A stretch of 11,858 nt of DNA from Nocardia sp. (GTDB lineage Bacteria; Actinomycetota; Actinomycetes; Mycobacteriales; Mycobacteriaceae), in assembly GCA_013361595.1 (NCBI GenBank), contig JABFXT010000081.1, positions 1 to 11,858 of the forward strand, in the 5' to 3' direction. A program made the position numbers and the translations under genes. Shown in pieces: positions 1 through 5,342 of the stretch (positions are counted from its first letter, which is position 1; each line of letters starts with the position of its first letter). The notes beneath the pieces were generated by a model that was given only the letters and a program-made list of their open reading frames with translations, was not told the DNA's origin and searched no databases.

Positions 1-1
1 C

Positions 2-180
2 CGCCGGGGCATCGCCGCGTTCGTGTCGTCCTCCACCGTGCGCCGCCGGCTGACCGAGGATGCGATCAAGCCCTGGCAGCACCGCTCCTGGATCTTCATC
101 ACCGACCCCGGCTTCCGACTGAAGGCCACCCAGGTACTGGACCTGTACGCCCGCACCTGGCAGGGCGAACAGGACCGGGG
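2..180 (+). pseudogene. IS630-family transposase fragment (partial, open at the left edge)
   Basis: Frame 2 from the first base reads as the helix-turn-helix and linker part of an IS630-type (DDE superfamily) transposase. It shows STVRRRLTEDAIKPWQHRSW, then a WIF..DP.F..KA segment and LDLYARTWQG, all typical of actinobacterial IS630 proteins just before the catalytic domain. The similarity stops near base 170-180, after ARTWQGE. The expected continuation (DEYVISADEKTSIQAR-like) is absent, and the frame runs to a stop at 275-277 through sequence belonging to the neighbouring regulator on the other strand. The DDE catalytic domain is therefore gone and the product would be inactive. The 5' part of the gene lies outside the window. 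I see no terminal inverted repeat at the right break, so this looks like a deletion remnant, not an intact insertion end. The family call is fairly sure; the exact break is approximate. Confidence 0.75.
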
Positions 181-974
181 TGTCGCGGCGCCTGGATATC
201 GATCTCGGCGGCGAGAAACCGTGCGGTCTCGGTGTCGGCGGGGAGATAAGTTTCGACGGCGATCTCGGCCAGCGTGATATCGAAGGCCGCGCCGAAGGTG
301 GTGATGGCGTTGATGAAACACAGCCGCGTACCGCGATATTCGAGATGGATCGGCAGGGCGATCTCCGCCGGGTCCGGTTGCGGATGATCGGCCGGCGAAC
401 CGTAGGAGACCAGTTCCTCGTACAAGGCGTGCAGTTCGGGGTCCCCGCTCTGCGCGGCCTGGCGCGCCAGCCGCGGCAGCAGGTGAGCGCGCACCTGTCC
501 GAGGTTGGTGACGCGGGACGCGAAGCCGCGGGGGTGCAGACCCAGCCGCATCATGTTCACCGGCGGCCGCAGCAGAGCGGAGTCGACGCCGTCGAGAAAG
601 ATTCCGGCCGCATCGTTGGCGAGGACGAGATTCCAGCGCCGATCGACCGCCAGGGCCGGATACGGTTCGTGAGCACGTACGAACTGTTCGAGGGCCTCGC
701 GTACCCGAACCATATCGGGGTCGTCGAACGGGCGCTGCCGATAGATCGGAGCGTGGCCGGCCGCGACCAGCAGGCGGTTGCGTTCGCGCAGCGGGACCGA
801 CAGGTGTTCGGCCAGACGCAGGACCATGGCGCTGCTGGGAATCGTTCGCCCGGTTTCGACGAAACTGATGTGGCGGGGCGAGACATCGGCCCGGATCGCG
901 AGGTCGAGCTGGCTGATCTTCCGGCGCCGGCGCCACTCCCGTAGCAGCACGCCTACCGGCCCGTCTTCGATCAT
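99..974 (-). CDS. XRE-family regulator with MmyB-like ligand-binding domain, 3' end altered by IS remnant
   Basis: This is a DNA-binding regulator of the XRE/MmyB-like class. Residues about 8-63 form an XRE helix-turn-helix (SQLDLAIRADVSPRHISFVE, then GRTIPSSAMVLRLAEHL). Residues about 85-250 match the MmyB-like putative ligand-binding domain, with PYPALAVDRRWNLVLAN, a PPVNMMRLGLHP segment, and ITLAEIAVETYLPAD near the end. Family members normally stop shortly after this last motif. Here the frame continues for about 35 more residues, rich in Pro, Arg and Gly, into sequence antisense to the IS630 fragment, stopping at 99-101. The native last codons and stop were thus probably lost. The fold may survive because the lost part is short. 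The ATG at 972-974 is chosen because the HTH follows directly; it has no Shine-Dalgarno but may be leaderless. The gene is divergent from the SnoaL-like gene 87 bp away, a likely target along with its own promoter. The ligand is unknown. Confidence 0.88.
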   Translation of the reverse strand: MIEDGPVGVLLREWRRRRKISQLDLAIRADVSPRHISFVETGRTIPSSAMVLRLAEHLSVPLRERNRLLVAAGHAPIYRQRPFDDPDMVRVREALEQFVRAHEPYPALAVDRRWNLVLANDAAGIFLDGVDSALLRPPVNMMRLGLHPRGFASRVTNLGQVRAHLLPRLARQAAQSGDPELHALYEELVSYGSPADHPQPDPAEIALPIHLEYRGTRLCFINAITTFGAAFDITLAEIAVETYLPADTETARFLAAEIDIQAPRHPGPVRPARCGRTGPVPGWPSVGSRGR

Positions 975-980
975 CGGTCG

Positions 981-986
981 AGTATC
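981..986 (-). promoter_or_regulatory. Possible -10 box for leaderless transcription of the XRE gene
   Basis: On the minus strand the hexamer GATACT ends 6 bases before the ATG of the XRE regulator. This spacing would put the transcription start on the A of the start codon, as in many actinobacterial leaderless mRNAs, and fits the lack of a Shine-Dalgarno. No convincing -35 box is seen 17-18 bases upstream. Confidence 0.35.
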
Positions 987-1061
987 ACCGCGCCGGGCCG
1001 GGCTTCGCCACTACTACCCAGGTAATCGACGGCTCCGGTCGCGACGTGCGAGCGTCGGACG

Positions 1062-1448
1062 ATGACCGACAGCACCCACAGCCGCGCCGAACGCAACAGG
1101 AGACTCGTCGTCGACGGGTTCGCCCAGTTCGCGGCCGGGAACACCGAGATACTGCGCACCCTGCTCCGGGAGGATTTCGTCGAACACAGCCCGGGCAACC
1201 CGTCCGGGCGGGACGCGTTCATCGAATTCGTCGCCACCGCTCCGGTGGCGAACGCCCGGCTGGAACTGCGGCGGGTGGTCGCCGACGACGAGCACGTGGT
1301 GGTGCACTACCGCATGACGACCCCGGCGGACGAGCGGGGAACCGCGGTCGTCGATATCTGGCGGCTGGTCGACGACCGCATCGTCGAGCACTGGGATGTC
1401 GTCCAGCCGGTGCCCGACAGCGCGCAGATACCCAACGGAATGGTGTGA
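1062..1448 (+). CDS. SnoaL-like / NTF2-fold protein
   Basis: This is a 128-residue single-domain protein of the SnoaL-like NTF2 superfamily (cone-shaped alpha+beta barrel). Members include polyketide cyclases, isomerases and many small-molecule-binding proteins. The hallmark segments of the COG4922-like branch are present: an N-terminal helix (RNRRLVVDGFAQFAAG), then FVEHSPGNPSGRDAF around residues 39-53, and a C-terminal DIWRLVDDRIVEHWDVVQP around 98-116. Candidate pocket residues are H42, D98, H110 and D112. The length is normal for the family. The ATG at 1062 gives a start just before the first helix, but no clear Shine-Dalgarno precedes it. The gene is divergent from the XRE/MmyB-like regulator, so the two may form a regulator-target pair. 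The substrate cannot be told from sequence, and a true enzymatic role is not proven. Confidence 0.85.
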   Translation: MTDSTHSRAERNRRLVVDGFAQFAAGNTEILRTLLREDFVEHSPGNPSGRDAFIEFVATAPVANARLELRRVVADDEHVVVHYRMTTPADERGTAVVDIWRLVDDRIVEHWDVVQPVPDSAQIPNGMV

Positions 1449-1458
1449 TCGGCGCGCT

Positions 1459-1477
1459 GCGGGCGGTCGTCCCCCGC
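1459..1477. terminator. Possible bidirectional stem between convergent genes
   Basis: GCGGG (1459-1463) and CCCGC (1473-1477) can form a 5-bp GC stem with a 9-base loop in the 28-bp gap between the convergent SnoaL-like and MFS genes. There is no T-run on either side. Stems this short arise by chance in such GC-rich DNA, so the position is the main argument. Confidence 0.2.
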
Positions 1478-2694
1478 TACCCGCGGCCGACGCGGAGCCC
1501 GGTGGCCACCAATACCCCGCCGGCCGCCGCGACCGTCGCCGCGACCATCGCGAAAAGTGTGACGCCCGTGGCGAAGCCCAGGTGATCGCTGACGAAGCCC
1601 AGTCCGAGGATGAGTAGTCCGGCGAAAGCGTACGCGCCGATATTGAGTGCCGCGTTGGCCTCGGCCAGCCGGTCGGCCGGGATATCGGAGTTGAGCAATG
1701 CCAGGCCGCCGAGCATCCCCGGCCCGTAGGCGATACCGGCCAGCACCGCGGCGGCGGCCAGACCGGCCACCGAGGAGGTATCGACCGCGAGGACCAGGGC
1801 AACCACGCATACGATGGTGCTCGATACCGAGGCCAGCAGCAGCCGGCGCACCGGGAGACCGCGCAAGGCGAACTGGCTGCCGGTGGCCACGGCGAAGGTC
1901 AGGCAGGCCAGCGCTCCGGGGACGATCCGATTCGTCGTATCCAGCAGCTCCGAGTGCTGCGACGGGGCCAGAGACAGCATGAACGCCGTGGTGCTCAGCG
2001 CGGAACCGGCGACGGTGACGGCGATCAGCAGGCGGCGGCGATTCGGACGCGGCACCCGGGGCACCCGGATCCAGGCGTCGCCACGCCGGCCCCCGGCGTG
2101 CGGGATGGGTACCGCGACGACGATTGCCAGTGCCACCAGCAGGAACACGGTCTCCAGCAGGAAAACGGTGACGGTCGGGCCCGGCACGGTTTCGGAGAGC
2201 AGCCCGCCCAGCAGCGGACCGAGCCCGGTACCGACCGCGATGCCGACGGCACCCGCCAGCGCGGCGGATCGGGTGCGGGCCGGGCCGGCGATATCGGTCA
2301 CCGCCGCCACGCCGGCCGAAACCATCGCGCCGCTGGCTATCCCGGTGAGGGTGCGCGCGATGAACAGCGCGAGCGTGCCGGGCGCGGCGGCGAAGATCAG
2401 TCCCGCCGCGACGGCCAGCACCAGAGCGGGGATCAGCACCGCTTTTCGCCCGAGACGGTCGGAGGCGACCCCGCACACCAGGAGGGCGAGGGCCATACCC
2501 GCCATATAGCAGCAGAAGACCGCGGTGAGCGTGCTCTTGCTGAAACCGAATTCGGCCTGCCAGAGCACATACAGCGGGGTGGCCGCGTTGGCGAGGACGA
2601 ATACCGCGGCGATCGGCCACGCGGCCGACCAGATACGCAGGCCCGCGCGGCGATCTCCCGGCGCGCGGGCATCGAGTACGACGGTTGCGGCCAT
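1477..2694 (-). CDS. MFS drug/metabolite exporter
   Basis: This is a 405-residue inner-membrane transporter of the major facilitator superfamily, with about 12 hydrophobic helices across the whole length. The MFS signature between helices 2 and 3 is clear: GVASDRLGRKAV at about residues 75-86. Helix 5 carries a GxxxGxGxGPLLGG-like antiporter motif (VGIAVGTGLGPLLGGLLSE), which points to proton-coupled efflux. The ATG at 2694 is chosen because CAGGAG lies six bases upstream on the minus strand; an in-frame TTG six codons earlier would place this site inside the gene. It is divergent from an ArsR-type regulator, and the shared 107-bp region holds three similar palindromes, so expression is probably repressed until an inducer, possibly the exported compound, releases the repressor. 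The substrate is not identifiable. Codon use matches the neighbours. Confidence 0.93.
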   Translation of the reverse strand: MAATVVLDARAPGDRRAGLRIWSAAWPIAAVFVLANAATPLYVLWQAEFGFSKSTLTAVFCCYMAGMALALLVCGVASDRLGRKAVLIPALVLAVAAGLIFAAAPGTLALFIARTLTGIASGAMVSAGVAAVTDIAGPARTRSAALAGAVGIAVGTGLGPLLGGLLSETVPGPTVTVFLLETVFLLVALAIVVAVPIPHAGGRRGDAWIRVPRVPRPNRRRLLIAVTVAGSALSTTAFMLSLAPSQHSELLDTTNRIVPGALACLTFAVATGSQFALRGLPVRRLLLASVSSTIVCVVALVLAVDTSSVAGLAAAAVLAGIAYGPGMLGGLALLNSDIPADRLAEANAALNIGAYAFAGLLILGLGFVSDHLGFATGVTLFAMVAATVAAAGGVLVATGLRVGRG

Positions 2695-2700
2695 GATGCA

Positions 2701-2706
2701 CTCCTG
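2701..2706 (-). promoter_or_regulatory. Ribosome binding site that sets the MFS start
   Basis: CTCCTG on the plus strand reads CAGGAG on the minus strand, six bases before the ATG at 2694. It decides between that ATG and the longer in-frame TTG start at 2712, which has no such site and would lie inside the first operator. Confidence 0.75.
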
Positions 2707-2711
2707 ACTCA

Positions 2712-2731
2712 AGTACGAGTTTTCTCGAACA
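2712..2731. promoter_or_regulatory. Operator copy 1 (nearest the MFS gene)
   Basis: AGTACGA-N6-TCGAACA. The left arm is identical to those of copies 2 and 3; the right arm matches the perfect complement at 5 of 7 positions. It directly abuts copy 2 and is the weakest of the three. Confidence 0.55.
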
Positions 2732-2751
2732 AGTACGAACAGAGTCGAACT
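2732..2751. promoter_or_regulatory. Operator copy 2 (central)
   Basis: AGTACGA-N6-TCGAACT. The right arm matches the perfect complement at 6 of 7 positions. The site overlaps the candidate -10 box of the MFS promoter, so a bound repressor would block transcription of the exporter. Confidence 0.65.
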
Positions 2752-2777
2752 GTAGCATCAAGTACGATAATTGTCGT
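2749..2777 (-). promoter_or_regulatory. Candidate promoter of the MFS gene
   Basis: On the minus strand ACGACA (2777-2772, four of six matches to TTGACA) is followed after 17 bases by TACAGT (2754-2749, fitting TANNNT). Transcription would start near 2742, leaving a leader of about 48 bases. Both boxes lie in operator copies 3 and 2. This is pattern-based only. Confidence 0.4.
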
Positions 2778-2780
2778 ACT
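2761..2780. promoter_or_regulatory. Operator copy 3 (perfect palindrome, nearest the ArsR gene)
   Basis: AGTACGA-N6-TCGTACT is a perfect 7+7 inverted repeat, and two central base pairs are also symmetric. This is the size and form expected for an ArsR-family dimer. It covers the candidate -10 box of the regulator gene and the candidate -35 box of the MFS gene, so one bound dimer could shut off both genes. Confidence 0.75.
2766..2771 (+). promoter_or_regulatory. Candidate -10 box of the ArsR-type regulator gene
   Basis: GATAAT matches TATAAT at five of six positions and sits in the centre of operator copy 3, so the regulator would repress its own synthesis. No good -35 box is seen 16-18 bases upstream. 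Confidence 0.45.
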
Positions 2781-2801
2781 GAACAACAGCCGAGGAGAGC
2801 C

Positions 2802-3179
2802 GTGCCGGACACCACTACCCGCCGGGGCGAGACAGCCGCATCCGGCGAACTACTGCCCGAGCCCACACGTGCGGAAATGCGCCTGGAAACCGTGCTGGGC
2901 GCACTCAGCGACCCGCTGCGCCTGAGCATTGTGCGCGCTTACTACCTCGACTCGGGTGGCGTACCGCAGGCCTGTGGCTGGTTCGAGATCGACCGGCCGA
3001 AGTCGACGCGGACCCACCACTGGCGGGTACTGCGCGAGTCGGGACTGATCCGGCAGTGGCAGTACGGCCTGGAGCGCCGCAATGTGGTCCGGGTCGACGA
3101 TCTGAACGCGCGCTTCCCGGGACTGCTGGATCTGGTCGCGAACTGGGAACCGCCGCCGAGCCGCCCTACTGCCGGGTAG
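2802..3179 (+). CDS. ArsR-type winged-helix repressor
   Basis: This is a 125-residue DNA-binding protein of the ArsR/SmtB winged-helix fold. LGALSDPLRLSIVRAYY (32-48) is the family's first helices, STRTHHWRVLRESGLI (68-83) the recognition helix and following turn, and IRQWQYGLERRNVVRV (83-98) the wing. The DDLNARFPGLLDLV tail is common in a group of actinobacterial ArsR proteins found next to transporters. The classical metal site (ELCVCDL in the alpha3 helix) is missing; the only Cys is C58 in QACGWF, so metal sensing is unlikely and a small organic inducer is more plausible. The start is GTG at 2802, with GAGGAG at 2792-2797. It is divergent from the MFS exporter and probably controls both itself and the exporter through the three palindromes between them. 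Confidence 0.9.
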   Translation: MPDTTTRRGETAASGELLPEPTRAEMRLETVLGALSDPLRLSIVRAYYLDSGGVPQACGWFEIDRPKSTRTHHWRVLRESGLIRQWQYGLERRNVVRVDDLNARFPGLLDLVANWEPPPSRPTAG

Positions 3180-3186
3180 CTTTTAT

Positions 3187-3207
3187 GTAACCCTTCTTTT
3201 CTGTTAC
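3187..3207. promoter_or_regulatory. Inverted repeat GTAAC-N11-GTTAC, possible operator
   Basis: The two perfect 5-bp arms are centred 16 bp apart in an AT-richer patch upstream of the oxidation operon. The right arm overlaps the place where a -35 box would lie for the TATGAT box at 3227. The arm spacing suits a TetR- or GntR-like dimer. No such regulator gene lies in the window, so the partner is unknown. Confidence 0.4.
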
Positions 3208-3226
3208 TCATCGTCCCACTTATGTG

Positions 3227-3232
3227 TATGAT
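3227..3232 (+). promoter_or_regulatory. -10 box for the oxidation operon
   Basis: TATGAT matches TATAAT at five of six positions and lies in the only AT-rich part of the gap before the PF10118 gene. Transcription would start near 3239, giving a leader of about 60 bases that contains the strong AGGAGG at 3291-3296. The -35 region (TACTCA or TTACTC) is weak, suggesting an activator-dependent or regulated promoter. Confidence 0.5.
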
Positions 3233-3300
3233 CGCGTCTGCCGGTGAATTGCCGCCGCGACCTCGTCGCGCGCGGCCCTGGTGACGATCGAGGAGGATCG

Positions 3301-4203
3301 ATGAGGTTGTTCGACACCGCCGCCCCCGACCGGGCGACCGATCCGGGAGACGTCGCGTTGAACGCTCGCGACGTGCGCTTCGACTGGGCGGATATCCCGC
3401 TGCACTGGATGGCCGCCGAACCCATCGCCTCCCATGTGATGAACTCGCTCAACCTCCTGCTGCCCGAGGGCGAACGCAGCTTCCTCACCACCTTCGGTGA
3501 GGCGCTCCCCTTCGTCCGGGACGCGAAACTACGTGAGGACATGCTCGGTTTCATCGGCCAGGAGTCGATGCACGCCGAAACCCACGCCGGCTCCCACGAC
3601 ATGCTGCTCACCGCCAACGGAATAGACCCGCGGCCCTTTCTCCAGCACGCGGAATACCTCTTCCGCAAAACCGTCGGCCCCCGACAGGGCACCGGTACCC
3701 GGGCCGGCCGGCAGCAATTGGTGGACCGGCTCGGGGTCATCGCTTCCCTGGAGCACTTCTTCGCGTTCCTGGGCGATTGGGTACTCAACAGTGAACTGGA
3801 GAAGTTCGACGCCGACCCGCGCATGCTCGACCTGTACCGCTGGCACGGGGCCGAAGAGGTGGAACACCGCAATGTGGCCCACGACGTCGCCGAATACTTC
3901 GGGGTGGGTTATTTCCGGCGCGGCGCGTTGATGCTGCTGGTCTTCCCGTCGTTTCTGGTGTTGCTCGTCCGCGGTACCAAATACCTGGTGCGCCGGGATC
4001 CGTCGCTGCCCGACCTGGGCTATCCGCGACTGCTGCTGAAGATCTTCGGCGCCATGCGCCGGGGCGCGTTACCGGGAATTCCGGCGCTGCTGATCAGCGC
4101 ACTGTCGACATTCCGGCCGGGATACAGTCCCGAATCGGTCGGGTCCACCGCCCAGGCCATCGCCTACCTGGCACAGTCACCGGCCGCGCGGGCGGCGTCG
4201 TGA
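3301..4203 (+). CDS. PF10118 'metal-dependent hydrolase', probable ferritin-like di-iron enzyme
   Basis: This is a 300-residue protein of the PF10118 (COG3687-like) family, usually labelled metal-dependent hydrolase. The visible ligand pattern is that of a ferritin-like four-helix di-iron protein: E56 or E58 in PEGERS, E88xxH91 in GQESMHAETH, E151 in SLEHFF, and E186xxH189 in WHGAEEVEHRNVAHD. This gives two half-sites, each with a Glu plus an ExxH motif. Residues about 207-225 (RRGALMLLVFPSFLVLLVRG) are a hydrophobic stretch that could anchor the protein in or on the membrane. The ATG at 3301 follows AGGAGG by four bases; an earlier in-frame ATG at 3244 lacks such a site. It is first in the operon and its stop overlaps the start of a 2Fe-2S reductase (GTGA). 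I infer an oxygen-activating di-iron enzyme acting on a hydrophobic substrate, fed by that reductase. The family is sure; the reaction is not. Confidence 0.88.
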   Translation: MRLFDTAAPDRATDPGDVALNARDVRFDWADIPLHWMAAEPIASHVMNSLNLLLPEGERSFLTTFGEALPFVRDAKLREDMLGFIGQESMHAETHAGSHDMLLTANGIDPRPFLQHAEYLFRKTVGPRQGTGTRAGRQQLVDRLGVIASLEHFFAFLGDWVLNSELEKFDADPRMLDLYRWHGAEEVEHRNVAHDVAEYFGVGYFRRGALMLLVFPSFLVLLVRGTKYLVRRDPSLPDLGYPRLLLKIFGAMRRGALPGIPALLISALSTFRPGYSPESVGSTAQAIAYLAQSPAARAAS

Positions 4204-5318
4204 CCGTCGCGGATCCGCGACCGGCGCAGGCGATCCCGCTGCCACCCGATCTGTACGGGGGGAAGCACGGCGACCGCACGCTGCGCCTGCTCGACGCGAT
4301 GGTGAACGCGCGGATGCGCTGGACCGCGTTCACCAACCGGCGCGATGTGGCACCGCGCGCGGACGACCGCCGGATCCGCGTCCGTGTCGTCGAGCGACAG
4401 ATGCGAGCGCACGACAACGATGTGGTGAGCCTGCGACTGGCCGCCGTGGACGGCCGGCGGCTACCTGCGTGGCGGCCGGGCGCCCATCTCGATCTGGAAC
4501 TGCCCTCGGGCCGGCTGCGCCAGTATTCGCTGTGCGGTGATCCGGCCGATACCCGGACCTATCGGATCGCGGTGCGCCGTATTCCGGACGGTGGCGGCGG
4601 ATCGAACGAAATACATCGGGAGATCACGGTGGGCTCCGCGCTGGTGGTCCGGGGCCCGCGCAACGCGTTCCCGTTCGCGGTGCCCGGCCACGGATCACCG
4701 GCCACCCGGCTGCGTTTCGTGGCCGGCGGGATCGGTATCACCCCGATCCTGCCCATGCTGCGATCGGCCGAATCGCTCGGCGTCGAATGGACCATGCTCT
4801 ACACCGGCCGGGCCCGGGACACCCTTCCCTTCCTGACCGAAGTGGAACGCTTCGGCGACCGGGTCACCGTGCGCACCGACGACCGGGACGGACTCCCGAC
4901 CGGCGCCGAACTCGTGCACGGAGTCCGCCCGGGAACCGCGGTGTACTGTTGCGGCCCGGCGCCGATGGTCGGGGCGGTCGCCGCCGCCGTACGCGATATA
5001 CCCGGGGTGGAACTGCATTCCGAACGGTTCTCGGCACCACCGGTGGTCGATGGAATGCCCTTCGAGATCGAACTGGCCCGCAGCGGTGACGTTCTGCGCG
5101 TCCCGGCCGACAGATCCGCCCTGGATGTGTTGCTGGCACACCGGCCCGACCAACCGTACTCGTGCCGCCAGGGTTTCTGCCGCACCTGCAAGGTCCGGGT
5201 GCTGGCCGGCTCCCCCGACCACCGCGATTCCGTCCTGTCCCCCGCCGAGCGCGCCGACGGCGATCTGCTGGCGTGTGTATCGCGTTGTGCGGGTGGGCGT
5301 CTGGTACTCGACCTCTAG
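4200..5318 (+). CDS. PDR/VanB-type ferredoxin-NAD(P)H reductase with C-terminal 2Fe-2S domain
   Basis: This is a 372-residue electron-transfer protein with the phthalate dioxygenase reductase layout. A flavin-binding barrel comes first, with RQYSLCGDP at 107-115. An NAD(P)H-binding domain follows, with GGIGITPILPML at 176-187 and YCCGPAPMV at 249-257. A plant-type 2Fe-2S domain is last, with Cys ligands C322, C327, C330 (CRQGFCRTC) and C359 (LLACVSRC). It passes electrons from NAD(P)H through flavin and the iron-sulfur cluster to an oxygenase. About 55 residues precede the flavin domain and include a predicted helix (TLRLLDAMVNARMRWTAF); classic PDR reductases lack this and it may dock the partner. 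The GTG start overlaps the TGA of the PF10118 gene by 4 bp, so the two are translationally coupled and probably made in equal amounts. No Rieske-type oxygenase is nearby, which leaves the PF10118 protein as the most likely partner. Confidence 0.93.
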   Translation: MTVADPRPAQAIPLPPDLYGGKHGDRTLRLLDAMVNARMRWTAFTNRRDVAPRADDRRIRVRVVERQMRAHDNDVVSLRLAAVDGRRLPAWRPGAHLDLELPSGRLRQYSLCGDPADTRTYRIAVRRIPDGGGGSNEIHREITVGSALVVRGPRNAFPFAVPGHGSPATRLRFVAGGIGITPILPMLRSAESLGVEWTMLYTGRARDTLPFLTEVERFGDRVTVRTDDRDGLPTGAELVHGVRPGTAVYCCGPAPMVGAVAAAVRDIPGVELHSERFSAPPVVDGMPFEIELARSGDVLRVPADRSALDVLLAHRPDQPYSCRQGFCRTCKVRVLAGSPDHRDSVLSPAERADGDLLACVSRCAGGRLVLDL

Positions 5319-5342
5319 ATCCGCAAGCATCGAGGAGTAAGC

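Noticed and set aside
180..944. 254-codon plus-strand open frame opposite the XRE regulator
   Set aside because: Shadow of the regulator gene; no domain seen.
1042..1057. CGACG-N6-CGTCG inverted repeat before the SnoaL-like gene
   Set aside because: Five-base GC arms are common by chance in this DNA; a link to the XRE regulator is possible but not supported by a second copy.
2695..2712. TTG start six codons upstream for the MFS gene
   Set aside because: The CAGGAG ribosome site would then be inside the gene, and the ATG at 2694 is ideally spaced from it.
2725..2751. TCGAAC segments as a LexA (SOS) box
   Set aside because: The mycobacterial-type box needs TCGAAC-N4-GTTCGA. Here the copies are in direct orientation, and they are explained as right arms of the ArsR-type operators.
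1307..2929. 540-codon minus-strand frame over the MFS gene
   Set aside because: It covers the MFS gene in another frame, runs through the operators and part of the ArsR-type gene, and its product is Arg/Gly/Pro-rich without membrane helices.
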